This document shows, piece by piece, positions 25,178 to 33,765 of a stretch of DNA of 41,362 bases. The notes under the pieces are model-generated. The model was not told the origin of the DNA. It searched no databases and saw nothing but the letters and a program-made list of their open reading frames with translations. This DNA is from an uncultured Clostridium sp. (GTDB taxonomy: Bacteria; Bacillota; Clostridia; TANB77; CAG-508): NCBI GenBank assembly GCA_958438515.1, contig CAUBRZ010000015.1:1-41362 (forward strand), in the 5' to 3' direction. The position numbers and the translations under genes are program-made. Position 1 is the stretch's first letter; each line of letters begins with the position of its first letter.

Positions 25178-27191
25178 CTATTCTTCATCAAGAGGTCCAA
25201 ATAATTCATCGAATTTTGCCTCCAATTCTTTTTGTAAATCATATGTGTCATCTTCTTCAGGTTCTTGTGGTAAAATTGGTGCTTCTTCTTCAAAATCACT
25301 TAAATCCAATGTTTTAAATTCTTCTTGCTTTGTTTCTTCTTGTTTTATATTAATTTCTGGTTTGTTCTCTTCTTTTATTGGTTCATCTTCAAATAAATCA
25401 TCTAAAGACTCTACTTTTAAATCTTGTATTTGTTCTTCTTTTTTATCTTCTACATATGGATTATATGGATTGTATTTTCTCCATACACCTCTATCTATCT
25501 GTTCTATATTATTATGGCTAATTGTATATTCTGCTAATTTTTTTGCCATTGGATGTTTAAAATAATAGAATTTATTTGCTTTTACTGGTTTTATTCCTTT
25601 TTCAAAAATAATACATAAATCATTATCTAATCTTCGTAATTCATCTGGTGTCATTAAAGCTCTGGCCATAACTTGGTCTGATACTGATTTTCCAGTCTTC
25701 CAATTTTGCCTATCACGATTTATTGATATACTATCTCTTCCAATTGTTTTTTCTCCTAAAGCTTTTGAAAAATATTCTACTGTTTTGTATGAATTACTTC
25801 CTAAAAATACGTGTGTATCACAGTTACCCATTATAGTTTCATATGATTTTTCATAAACTGCTTCTAATTGGTCTATATTTTGTAGTATAACACTAAATGA
25901 GATAGCTCTACTTCTTGATGTTGATATTTTTTTATCAAAATCTGGAATTTTACCTATGTTTGCAAATTCGTCTAGTATAAAATATGTTGGAACTTGTAAT
26001 CTTCCTCCATTTAAATCTGCATAATCATATAATTGTTGTATCATTTGTGAGAAGAATATTGTTAATAAGAAGTCATATGCTGTATGTGTATCAGATGATA
26101 TAACATATACAGCTGTTTTTTTATTACCTATTTCTTCAAAGTCTATTGTATCTGTTGATGTCAATTCTGCTATTTCTTTAGAATCAAATTTTCCTAATTT
26201 TGATTGTAATGAACTTAGTATTGAACCATATGTTTTTTCTGGTGCAATTTCTATTGATTTATAATTCATTCTAGCAGGATGATCATATGGTAATTGACTC
26301 ATCAATTCTGTAAGTAAGTTTGTTCCACCTTTATTATTTGCTGCTCTTACTAATTCAGCACAACTAGCTAAGTTTTGTTCTTCATCTGGTCTTGTTGCAA
26401 TTAAATAATATATTAGCGCTTTTAATAGCATCTCTGCCATATCATCCCAATATGGATCAGCACTACTTTCTGTTTTTTGTCCTTTTACTATTGTGTTTGC
26501 AATAACATCTACATCTAATTCAGATGATATATGCATTAATGGATTATATCCATCACTATTTTGTGGTCTTACTAAATTTAATACTTTTATTTCATACCCT
26601 TGTTGTTTTAAATATCCTGCTGTTTTATCATATAATTCTCCCTTTGGATCTGTAAATACATAAGATCCTAAGCATTGATATGCATTTGGAATTGAATAAG
26701 ATGCTGATTTACCAGAACCTGATCCGTCCAACTACTAATACATTAACATTTCCTCTCTTATCAACTGGTAAATAATTATCTTCTGCTAGTATTATTCCTT
26801 TATTTCTACTCAACACATGATATTGTTCTCCTCTTTGACTCCAATCACTAGATCCATGCTCGATATCTGAGTACTCATTTTTAGGTGCTGATCTTACCAT
26901 TCCTATAAAAAAGAATACAGAATAAAATATAGTAACTACTAATAATGAAGAAATATAGTCCCCTACTATATTATTTGAAAATATATTTCCTATCGTCTTA
27001 AACGGATTTCCAATTGATTGTACAAAAGTATCTATAAATGCTTCTGTATCAAATACTCCATTTATTTTTGCTACATGTGAACTATAACAAAAAGGCGAAA
27101 CAAATACTATGGCTATAAATATCCATAGTATTGCAAAAATTATAAAATTTTTTCTATTTCTTCTTATTGCTCCTTGTACTTTGTAGTTCAT
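25178..27191 (-). CDS. VirD4/TraG-like coupling ATPase, requires one +1 frameshift at CGG
   Basis: Type IV coupling proteins are membrane ATPases that feed DNA or protein to secretion channels. The ATG at 27191 has AGGTG upstream (a GTG at 27200 is less likely). Two N-terminal membrane helices (about 15-37 and 83-102) precede the NTPase. Frame 0 ends NVLVVG at the GGA of the P-loop, where the next codon is CGG (26726-26724) and a stop follows five codons on. Skipping C26726 gives VVG-GSGSGKSASYSIPNA, a perfect Walker A, then FTDPKGELY, Walker B YFILDEFANIGKIPDF and an acidic Pro/Glu tail to TAG at 25178. The joined protein is about 670 residues. No relaxase or VirB4 is nearby, so it is an orphan or acts with a distant system. 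Confidence 0.88.
26724..26726 (-). other. In-frame CGG, +1 frameshift site inside the P-loop of the VirD4-like gene
   Basis: Minus strand reads GTT GGA CGG ATC in frame 0 and GTT GGA (C) GGA TCA GGT after the shift. The shift makes the second Gly of the Walker A GGSGSGKS. Confidence 0.87.
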
Positions 27192-27215
27192 ATTTTTCAC
27201 CTACTCTTTTGTATA

Positions 27216-27524
27216 TTATCTACCTTCATTTAATGTTTTTGAATTTTCTGTTTGTTTTTCATATGGCAGTGCAACTATACTCATTCCTTCTGTTAAGTCT
27301 GTACTTAAAATTTCTCTTTTACATTTTCCTTGTGCTACTGTTTTTGAATTTTTCTTGCTTGCTACTTTATCACTTTTCTTTAAGAAATATTCTTGAACAT
27401 CTACTGCATGTATGCTAAATTTAGATGTATCCTCAATTCCTGCTGCACCTTCTGTTATTTTATTTAATATATTTTCCACCACATTTTTAGTATTGTCTAC
27501 ATTTGTAGTTTTGTTAGTTGACAT
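27216..27524 (-). CDS. Hypothetical protein, 102 aa, in the VirD4-like operon
   Basis: Not recognised. Hydrophilic, no signal or membrane segment. The N-terminus is Asn/Thr-rich and helical (NVVENILNKITEGAAGI). Further on is a Lys-rich stretch (KKSDKVASKKNSKTVAQ). A good AGGAGG precedes the ATG. It lies between the 172-residue gene and the coupling ATPase with small gaps (11 and 24 bases), so it may be a substrate or accessory factor of that ATPase (inference from position only). Confidence 0.65.
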   Translation of the reverse strand: MSTNKTTNVDNTKNVVENILNKITEGAAGIEDTSKFSIHAVDVQEYFLKKSDKVASKKNSKTVAQGKCKREILSTDLTEGMSIVALPYEKQTENSKTLNEGR

Positions 27525-27535
27525 GGCTTTTCCTC

Positions 27536-28054
27536 CTAATTATTTTCTCTTATTTCGAATGCGAAATAAGATTTATATGGTTTTAACTTACATTTACCTT
27601 TTACTTCATTTGTTTTCTCATCAAAATAAAGTACTGGTTTTACCTCTTCTGTTGTTTCTGGATCTATAATTGATATTTGTCTTTTTAAATTTGGTGTATA
27701 TTGGAATTCTTTATATTCCATTTCTTCTTCTGAATATATAGTATTAAATTTAAATGGTGTTGGTTTTTTTGTTATTTTTACTTCATCACCTAATAATATA
27801 CCATTATTAATAATTACTTTATCTCCTCCAAAAGATAAAATAACCAATTGATTTCCATTTTTTTGTGGATTAGCAACAAAAAAAGTTTTTTTGTTATAAT
27901 TTCCTACTAATTCTTCAGTGTGTTCTAATCTTTCCACTGTATATTTAGGATATTCCTCCAAATATTCCTTTTTTGTTTTGTTTACCTGATATATTACTGT
28001 TTTTACTCCTTCTGGATCTGTTATACTAAAGCGTTTTCCTTCTAATGTATCCAT
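27536..28054 (-). CDS. Hypothetical protein, 172 aa, first gene of the VirD4-like operon
   Basis: Not recognised. Soluble, mixed alpha/beta, with beta-like stretches (LVILSFGGDKVIINNGILLG) and a C-terminal ISIIDPETTEEVKPVLYFDE segment. No known catalytic motif is visible. It starts at an ATG behind a GGGGTG ribosome site and a perfect-consensus promoter, and is followed by the 102-residue gene and the coupling ATPase. Confidence 0.65.
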   Translation of the reverse strand: MDTLEGKRFSITDPEGVKTVIYQVNKTKKEYLEEYPKYTVERLEHTEELVGNYNKKTFFVANPQKNGNQLVILSFGGDKVIINNGILLGDEVKITKKPTPFKFNTIYSEEEMEYKEFQYTPNLKRQISIIDPETTEEVKPVLYFDEKTNEVKGKCKLKPYKSYFAFEIRENN

Positions 28055-28114
28055 ATTTACACCCCATTCCTATGTTTCAACCCATAGTTTGTCTTTTGTT
28101 TATCACTATCTATA

Positions 28115-28143
28115 ATTATAGCTTAAAATCAAGCTTTTGTCAA
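28115..28143 (-). promoter_or_regulatory. Consensus promoter of the VirD4-like operon
   Basis: TTGACA (28143-28138), exactly 17 bases, TATAAT (28120-28115) on the minus strand: both hexamers are full consensus. The leader of about 55 bases contains a small CTATG/CATAG hairpin. It predicts strong constitutive expression, unusual for conjugation-type genes. Confidence 0.85.
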
Positions 28144-28162
28144 TATATTGATTATGTAAAGT

Positions 28163-29050
28163 CTATTTTTTATTATTTCTAGGATTGAAATTTGATATTT
28201 CACTTAATTTTTTATATATTATTTTTTCTTCTTCTGTTAAATTTTTTGGCACCATTACCTTTACATTAGCTATTAAGTCTCCTCTAGTGTCCTTTCCAGA
28301 TATATACCCTTTATTAGGTATTCTTATTTTATCACCACTTTGCACTCCTTGTGGAATATATACTTTTGTTTCATCATCAATCGATTCTACATATGCTTTT
28401 GTTCCTAAAGCTGCCTCCCATGGCGTCAATAATAAATCTGTATATATATCATATCCTTGTAACTTAAACTTTTTATCATTTTCAATATTTATTTTAATTA
28501 ATAAGTCTCCGTTTTTACCTCCATTTTGCCCAGGCTTTCCTTGCCCTATAAGTCTTATTTTTTCACCATCAAGTATTCCTTGTGGTATTTTTACGGAAAA
28601 TGTTTTATTTTCACCTTCTACAGTCTTTAACGCTATTTGTTTTTCTAATCCATAAAAAGCATCATATAAATTCACGCCTATTTTTGTTTCGACATTTTCT
28701 CCTCTTTTTGGATCTCCACTTTTATCACTTTCTTGTTTATCATCTTCTTTTTCTATATTTCCTAAAAACATAGAAAAAATTGCTCCTTTTTGCCCTTTTC
28801 CTGAAAAGGCTTTTTGGTTCTTTGAAAATTTTGAATTCCAAACTCTATCATATTTTCTCTTTGACGCAGGAACAGATAATATTCTATATGCTTCATTTAT
28901 ATCTTTTATTCTTTCTTCTGCTAAATTATCTCCTACATTTAAATCAGGATGATATTTTTTAGCAGCCTGTCTATATGCGATTTTTACTTCTTCTATTGAA
29001 ACATGACTTGTTTCTAAACCTAATATTTTGTAATAATTTTTAAAAACCAT
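28163..29050 (-). CDS. DnaJ-family co-chaperone without zinc finger (CbpA type)
   Basis: About 295 residues. The second ATG (29050) is better spaced from AGGAG than the first (29059). The J-domain is at residues 1-70 with the HPD tripeptide in KYHPDLNVGDN. A linker follows, then two C-terminal substrate-binding beta domains (VKIPQGILDGEKIRLIGQGK, VYIPQGVQSGDKIRIPNKGY). The CxxCxGxG zinc repeats of true DnaJ are absent, so this is a type II/CbpA-like protein. dnaK and grpE are not adjacent, so it is unlikely to be the main heat-shock DnaJ. Confidence 0.88.
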   Translation of the reverse strand: MVFKNYYKILGLETSHVSIEEVKIAYRQAAKKYHPDLNVGDNLAEERIKDINEAYRILSVPASKRKYDRVWNSKFSKNQKAFSGKGQKGAIFSMFLGNIEKEDDKQESDKSGDPKRGENVETKIGVNLYDAFYGLEKQIALKTVEGENKTFSVKIPQGILDGEKIRLIGQGKPGQNGGKNGDLLIKINIENDKKFKLQGYDIYTDLLLTPWEAALGTKAYVESIDDETKVYIPQGVQSGDKIRIPNKGYISGKDTRGDLIANVKVMVPKNLTEEEKIIYKKLSEISNFNPRNNKK

Positions 29051-29083
29051 TTTTAACATCCTCTCCTAAAACTAGGTAGATAT

Positions 29084-29092
29084 ATTATATCA
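29084..29092 (-). promoter_or_regulatory. Extended -10 promoter of the DnaJ-like gene
   Basis: TGATATAAT on the minus strand (29092-29084), an extended -10; no good -35 is present because the ddl terminator occupies that position. Confidence 0.5.
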
Positions 29093-29101
29093 TAAATTTT
29101 T

Positions 29102-29130
29102 AAAAAATCCATAGTTTTTATGGATTTTTT
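29102..29130 (-). terminator. Terminator of murF-ddl
   Basis: 11-bp perfect inverted repeat (29102-29112 with 29120-29130), A-tract/T-tract flanked, 53 bases after the ddl stop. Confidence 0.8.
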
Positions 29131-29182
29131 AAACTTATATAAAATTATATTCTTACTATTTTCTATATAAAAATGAACTTAT

Positions 29183-30232
29183 TTAGTTATGTCCTCCTTC
29201 GATCAATTTAGTTAATAATTCTTTATATGGAATTCCACTTTGTTCAAATAGTTTTGGATACATGCTAATACTTGTAAATCCTGGCATTGTGTTTATTTCG
29301 TTTATATATATTTTGTTTGTTTGTTTTTCTACAAAAAAGTCTACTCTTGATAATCCTCTTCCATCTATTGCTTTGAATGCTTTTATTGCTTGTTTTCTTA
29401 TTTTATTTGATATTTCTTCTGGTAAGTTTGCTGGTATTTCAGTCCTTGATTCTTGATTATTATATTTAGCATCATAGCTATAGAATTCTTCTGCTGATTT
29501 TACTTCTCCAACACATGATGCTATTACATCTTCTTTTCCTAGTACAGCACATTCTACTTCTTTACCCTCAATTGCTTGTTCTATTAATATTTTATTGTCA
29601 AATTTTGATGCATATTCTATATGTTGCTTTAATTCTTCTAAATTTTTTGATTTATTAATTCCAACACTAGAACCTGAATTAGATGGTTTAATAAACATTG
29701 GAAATTCTATGTTTGTTGAAACTTTTTTTGCTATTTCTTCAAGTGTCATCATTTCTTCATTAAATTGTTTATCTATATATATGTATTTATCTTTATATTT
29801 TCTTACATATTCATATTTTGCTTGTTTTAATCCTGCTTTTTCAAATATTATCTTTGTATATACTTTATCCATTCCTACACTGTCTGCTAACACTTTGCAA
29901 CCTACATATGGTATTTTTAATAATTCAAATAATCCTTGTATTGTTCCATCCTCTCCATATAATCCATGTAATATAGGAAAAATTATATCTAATTTTTTTA
30001 AATATTCCATTATATTTTCTATTTTTTCTTTGCTTTCTATTTTTTGTCCAAATCCAGCCTTTTGATTTGTTTGTAAATATTTCCACCAATTTCCTTGTTT
30101 ATCTATATAAATTGGATAAACTTCATATCTTTCTTTATCTAAATTTTCTAAAACAGCATTTGCTGACACAATAGAAACTTCATTTTCTGTGGACATACCA
30201 CCAAATATGACTCCTAATTTTTCCCTATTCAT
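29183..30232 (-). CDS. ddl: D-alanine--D-alanine ligase
   Basis: 349 residues, ATP-grasp fold. The N-terminal motif GVIFGGMSTENEVSIVSANA, the substrate Ser/Gly loop KPSNSGSSVGI, and the C-terminal metal/substrate segment NEINTMPGFTSISMYP are all present. It makes the D-Ala-D-Ala dipeptide that MurF, encoded just upstream, adds to UDP-MurNAc-tripeptide. The 64-base gap to murF holds no obvious signal, so they are probably co-transcribed. Confidence 0.95.
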   Translation of the reverse strand: MNREKLGVIFGGMSTENEVSIVSANAVLENLDKERYEVYPIYIDKQGNWWKYLQTNQKAGFGQKIESKEKIENIMEYLKKLDIIFPILHGLYGEDGTIQGLFELLKIPYVGCKVLADSVGMDKVYTKIIFEKAGLKQAKYEYVRKYKDKYIYIDKQFNEEMMTLEEIAKKVSTNIEFPMFIKPSNSGSSVGINKSKNLEELKQHIEYASKFDNKILIEQAIEGKEVECAVLGKEDVIASCVGEVKSAEEFYSYDAKYNNQESRTEIPANLPEEISNKIRKQAIKAFKAIDGRGLSRVDFFVEKQTNKIYINEINTMPGFTSISMYPKLFEQSGIPYKELLTKLIEGGHN

Positions 30233-30296
30233 TTTATCATCCCTTTATTTAGAATATTTTAGGTTTTTTAAAAGGTTACCCTATACCTTTTCGTCT

Positions 30297-31694
30297 TTAT
30301 TGATTTTGTTCTATAAATTTTGTCGCTAAATCATAAAATTTCATTCCATTAGATGCCTTCCATAAGATAATATCTTTTGGTCTTTTTATCTTATTTAATA
30401 ATTCTATTATTTCGTCTTTGTTTTCTAAATAAAATATTTTATCTTTTTCCATTCCTTCTTTTTCTGCTTGTTTAACTATATATTTTGAATTTTCTCCACT
30501 ACAAATTAAAATATCAATATTATTTTTGTACACTTCTGTACCTACCTTCTCGTGTAATTGCTTAGAAAATTTTCCTAATTCAAACATGTCTCCTAATACT
30601 GCTATTTTTCTGTTTTCTTTGAATCCTGCAAGTACTGTTAATGATGCCTTCATTGATTCAAAACTTGCATTATATGCATCATTTATAACCTTTATTTCTG
30701 ATTTTATCTCAGTTATGTCCATTCTATTTTTTGTTAACTCGAAACTCTCAATTCCATTTACTATATCTTGTATTTCTATATCTAAAGTTTTTCCAACTGC
30801 TGTAGCACATAAGCTATTTAAGACAAAATGCTCTCCTCCTACTGGCACTGTTATATTTATGTCTTTCCCATCTATTTTGCAATCATAAATGCTTCTATTT
30901 GTTTCCAATTTTATATTTTTCGCATTAAAATCACTTTTATTTTTTATTCCATATGTGATTATTTTTATACTTTCTTTATTCTCTTCATACCATTTATTTA
31001 ATAAGTCATTATCATTATTTATTACTACTACTGGATCTTTACATCCTTTTAAAATTTCCAGCTTTGCTTTTAATATATTTTCTCTTGAACCAAGATTTCC
31101 TATGTGTGATGTTCCAATATTTGTTATAATACAAATGTCTGGTTTTGCTATAGAACTTAATAATTCAATTTCTCCAAAATGATTCATTCCCATTTCTAAT
31201 ACCATTGCTTCTTCATCTTTAAGCCTTAATATTGTAAATGGTAACCCAATGTTATTATTGCTATTTCCAATTGTTTTTAGTGTTTTATATTTCTTATTAA
31301 CTACATTTGCTACAATATCTTTTGTACTTGTTTTGCCTACACTTCCTGTAATTGCTATTACTGGAATATTATATAAACTTCTTTTATATGCTGCAATTTC
31401 GTATAATGCTTTTAAAGTATCCTCAACTTTTATAATTGTTCTATCTTTAAACTCTTCTTTTTCCTCTTCCTTAAAATCAATATTTTGTATAATTACACAG
31501 TCTGCTCCGTTCTCTAAGGCTTGCCTCCAGAACCCATTTCCATCAAATGTTTCTCCTTTTATCCCTATATACACATCTCCTTTTTGTATTTTTCTAGTAT
31601 CTCTTGAAAAAGAATTACACACTAAATTTTCATTTCCTATTATTAGTTCTCCTTTTGTTACTTTTAAAATATCTTTTACTAATAAATCTCTCAT
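30297..31694 (-). CDS. murF: UDP-N-acetylmuramoyl-tripeptide--D-alanyl-D-alanine ligase
   Basis: 465 residues, normal length. N-terminal MurF-type domain (DTRKIQKGDVYIGIKGETFD), ATP site AITGSVGKTSTKDIVANV (about 115-132), and central-domain motifs VLEMGMNHFGEIELLS and NDAYNASFESMKASL. It catalyses the last cytoplasmic step of the peptidoglycan monomer. AAGGAGG precedes the ATG. A TATAAT-like element in the 37 bases upstream may give it its own promoter. Confidence 0.95.
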   Translation of the reverse strand: MRDLLVKDILKVTKGELIIGNENLVCNSFSRDTRKIQKGDVYIGIKGETFDGNGFWRQALENGADCVIIQNIDFKEEEKEEFKDRTIIKVEDTLKALYEIAAYKRSLYNIPVIAITGSVGKTSTKDIVANVVNKKYKTLKTIGNSNNNIGLPFTILRLKDEEAMVLEMGMNHFGEIELLSSIAKPDICIITNIGTSHIGNLGSRENILKAKLEILKGCKDPVVVINNDNDLLNKWYEENKESIKIITYGIKNKSDFNAKNIKLETNRSIYDCKIDGKDINITVPVGGEHFVLNSLCATAVGKTLDIEIQDIVNGIESFELTKNRMDITEIKSEIKVINDAYNASFESMKASLTVLAGFKENRKIAVLGDMFELGKFSKQLHEKVGTEVYKNNIDILICSGENSKYIVKQAEKEGMEKDKIFYLENKDEIIELLNKIKRPKDIILWKASNGMKFYDLATKFIEQNQ

Positions 31695-31731
31695 TTTAAT
31701 TTTTCCTCCTTAAAAGCTTATATTATAAGTT

Positions 31732-32958
31732 TTATATTGTTTTTTCATTATTTTGATCTTTTTCTGTATTTGTAAATTTAGTTTCATGTTTTATTTTCCT
31801 TCCTAAATTTATTTTTATTCTTTTTGAAAACTCTTGTTTCTTATCATTTAAATGTGAATTAGTATCTTTTTGTTCTCTTTTTTGTAATAATTCTAATCTT
31901 TTATTTTCTAGTAATTTTTCTTGTTGTTCTAGTTTTTGCAATTTATCTTGGAATTTATACCTGCAATTTTCTTCAGTACTTAGTACCTTTCTGCTAAGTT
32001 TAAAATATTCTTCACATTCTTCAAATTCCTTTTGTGTTGTATCTCTATTTTCTAGTATTTGTTTGAATTTGTCTTTAAACAAATGATTATATATTTTATT
32101 TTCTACTTGATATTTAAGATATTGTAAGACTCTTTCTTCTTCAAATATAAATTCTTGTCTTAATATATCTTGCTTATATTTAGTATAATCTTTTTCTCCA
32201 CTGTACTGATATATTTTTTTTATTAATTCTTGTTCTAAATACGAAAAATATTCTGTATCTTTTATGTATTCATATATTATTTCCTTTTGAGCCTGTAATT
32301 TTTTTGTTTCCCCTTTTTGTTCTATCTCTTGTACTATGTCATAATATTTGTCGATATACTGTAGCTCTCTTAATATTAATACTCTCGAATTTATTTCATC
32401 CATCTGTAGTAAAAACTTTATAAATTCTTTTTGTGTCATATTCATATCTTTTGCTATTTGTTTATGTTTTTTCTTACCAAACTTTATTAATGTTTCTTTA
32501 CCAATTGCAATTTCTATTTGTTTTACAATATTAGTTAATTCGTTATAAGTTTTTGTTTTAAAACCTATTTTCTCTAAAACCCAATTTGTATACCCCTCAT
32601 TAAATCCATTTCCTATGTTTTCTCTTAGAATTCCTGTACCCTTATTATCCTTATGGTTTAAAACTGCATGTATTCCTTCATGCACAATACTTTCTTCTAA
32701 TTTTTTCTTTTTTATATCCTCTTTTGTTAGTATTCTTCCATTTTCTCCAGATTTACAAATAACAATACGTCTATTTTCAAAATATGCTATGGCTATATTA
32801 TCTGCTTCATTTGTATATACTTTTAGTATGTTTTTATCAAGATTTTTTCGTATCTGTTTTGGTTTCAATATAGTTTTGAATAATTTACAATCATTTAGCT
32901 TATTAAATGTTTCTTGCTTTACATATTCTAAAAGCTCTTCATTTTCAATACGTTCCAT
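31732..32958 (-). CDS. Unrecognised protein with HExxH zinc-peptidase-like motif
   Basis: 408 residues; I do not recognise the family. The zinc-protease motif HEGIH lies at 93-97 in ESIVHEGIHAVLNHK. After 23 more residues comes NEGYTNW (E121), at a place and in a form like the third ligand of gluzincins. The remaining two thirds are Lys/Glu/Gln-rich, helical and partly coiled coil (LQKLEQQEKLLENKRLELLQ). No signal peptide, so it would act in the cytoplasm. It follows a 66-residue gene by 14 bases and precedes murF by 37. It could be a real metallopeptidase or a phage/element-derived protein. Confidence 0.65.
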   Translation of the reverse strand: MERIENEELLEYVKQETFNKLNDCKLFKTILKPKQIRKNLDKNILKVYTNEADNIAIAYFENRRIVICKSGENGRILTKEDIKKKKLEESIVHEGIHAVLNHKDNKGTGILRENIGNGFNEGYTNWVLEKIGFKTKTYNELTNIVKQIEIAIGKETLIKFGKKKHKQIAKDMNMTQKEFIKFLLQMDEINSRVLILRELQYIDKYYDIVQEIEQKGETKKLQAQKEIIYEYIKDTEYFSYLEQELIKKIYQYSGEKDYTKYKQDILRQEFIFEEERVLQYLKYQVENKIYNHLFKDKFKQILENRDTTQKEFEECEEYFKLSRKVLSTEENCRYKFQDKLQKLEQQEKLLENKRLELLQKREQKDTNSHLNDKKQEFSKRIKINLGRKIKHETKFTNTEKDQNNEKTI

Positions 32959-32972
32959 ATTTTCCTTCCTTA

Positions 32973-33173
32973 TTAATATATTCTGTTTTCTTTGGAATTA
33001 TATGTTTTTTCCAAATATTCTAATATTTCTTTATCTTCTATTTTAACTTTTTGTGTTTCTACTTGTTCAAAAAATTTTATTTTTATTTTGTTTTTTTCAT
33101 AAATTGCATATTTTAGATATACTTTACCATTATAATATATTGGTGCTATTAAAAATTCTTCTGTATTTTTCAT
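32973..33173 (-). CDS. Hypothetical protein, 66 aa, upstream of the HExxH protein
   Basis: Not recognised. Small beta-like protein (EEFLIAPIYYNGKVYLKYAI) with a Lys-rich C-terminus. An AAGGTGGG ribosome site precedes the ATG. The 14-base gap to the HExxH gene suggests a two-gene unit, possibly a regulator or inhibitor of it (inference from position). Confidence 0.6.
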   Translation of the reverse strand: MKNTEEFLIAPIYYNGKVYLKYAIYEKNKIKIKFFEQVETQKVKIEDKEILEYLEKTYNSKENRIY

Positions 33174-33353
33174 TTTTTATTTTTCCCACCTTATTTTATT
33201 TGTCTTATATTATATATTATTATATTATTATTCTCAAGCTTTTTATATTGTTGTAAATATAAAATTATACATATTTGTACATTCTATTTTAGTAATTTAT
33301 ATTCTTTGTAATTTATTCCTAATTTTTATTTTAAAATTTAAATAAAATTAAAA

Positions 33354-33381
33354 AGAGCATAATCCTTTTAGATTACGCTCT
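33354..33381 (-). terminator. Terminator of the SASP gene
   Basis: 11-bp inverted repeat with one G-U pair (33354-33364 with 33371-33381) followed on the minus strand by TTTTTAATTTT, 16 bases after the stop. Confidence 0.8.
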
Positions 33382-33396
33382 CTTCTAGAGTTTTTA

Positions 33397-33576
33397 CTAT
33401 TTGTTTTCTACACTTCTATTTGCTATTTCAATTGCTTTAGTTACAATATTCCCACAATTTTTTGATGATACATTTGCCCAACTACCACCATCTTGTTTTA
33501 CTTGATTGTATACTCCTAATTCCTTTGCTATTTCTTCTCTTAGATTTTCAGATATTAATTTACTATTTCTAGACAT
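33397..33576 (-). CDS. Alpha/beta-type small acid-soluble spore protein
   Basis: 59 residues: MSRNSKLISENLREEIAKEL followed by GVYNQVKQDGGSWANVSSKN and CGNIVTKAIEIANRSVENK. The EEIAKELGV block matches the GPR-protease region of alpha/beta SASPs, and the spacing to the second DNA-binding helix fits. The second half is divergent: the usual GGxMVKRMI-type segment is replaced by CGNIVTKAI, including a Cys. SASPs coat and protect spore DNA. AAGGAGG precedes the ATG. Expression is expected in the forespore. Confidence 0.85.
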   Translation of the reverse strand: MSRNSKLISENLREEIAKELGVYNQVKQDGGSWANVSSKNCGNIVTKAIEIANRSVENK

Positions 33577-33591
33577 AACATCCTCCTTGTT

Positions 33592-33653
33592 AATCTTTTA
33601 ATAAAGATTACATATAATTAATTATAAAACTTATTTATTTTAAGTTTTATAAT
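33592..33653. repeat. Two inverted repeats in the SASP-VanW intergenic region
   Basis: A perfect 13-bp inverted repeat (33621-33633 with 33641-33653, 7-base loop) and a smaller 8-bp one (about 33592-33611) lie between the SASP ribosome site and the VanW promoter. They could be an operator or a leader hairpin. The sequence is nearly all A/T, so chance is possible. Confidence 0.4.
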
Positions 33654-33726
33654 TTTATTATTTACTATTTTTCAAATTTTATTTTGACAACTTTTTATAT
33701 AATTTTATTTTTTTTGACAAAATAGT

Positions 33727-33736
33727 ATGCTATAAT
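33727..33736 (+). promoter_or_regulatory. Extended -10 promoter of the VanW-domain gene
   Basis: TGCTATAAT, 30 bases before the ATG. A TTGACA at 33714-33719 is only 11 bases from the -10, too close to act as its -35. Confidence 0.5.
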
Positions 33737-33765
33737 AAAAATGACGATTTATAAAGGAGATTTTT

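Noticed and set aside
33705..33730. CATACTA on the minus strand as a sigma-G promoter for the SASP gene
   Set aside because: The -10 match is exact, but no -35 lies at proper distance and the leader would be about 140 bases.
33714..33736. TTGACA/TATAAT pair as a standard promoter of the VanW gene
   Set aside because: The spacer is only 11 bases; the extended -10 is more likely to be used alone.
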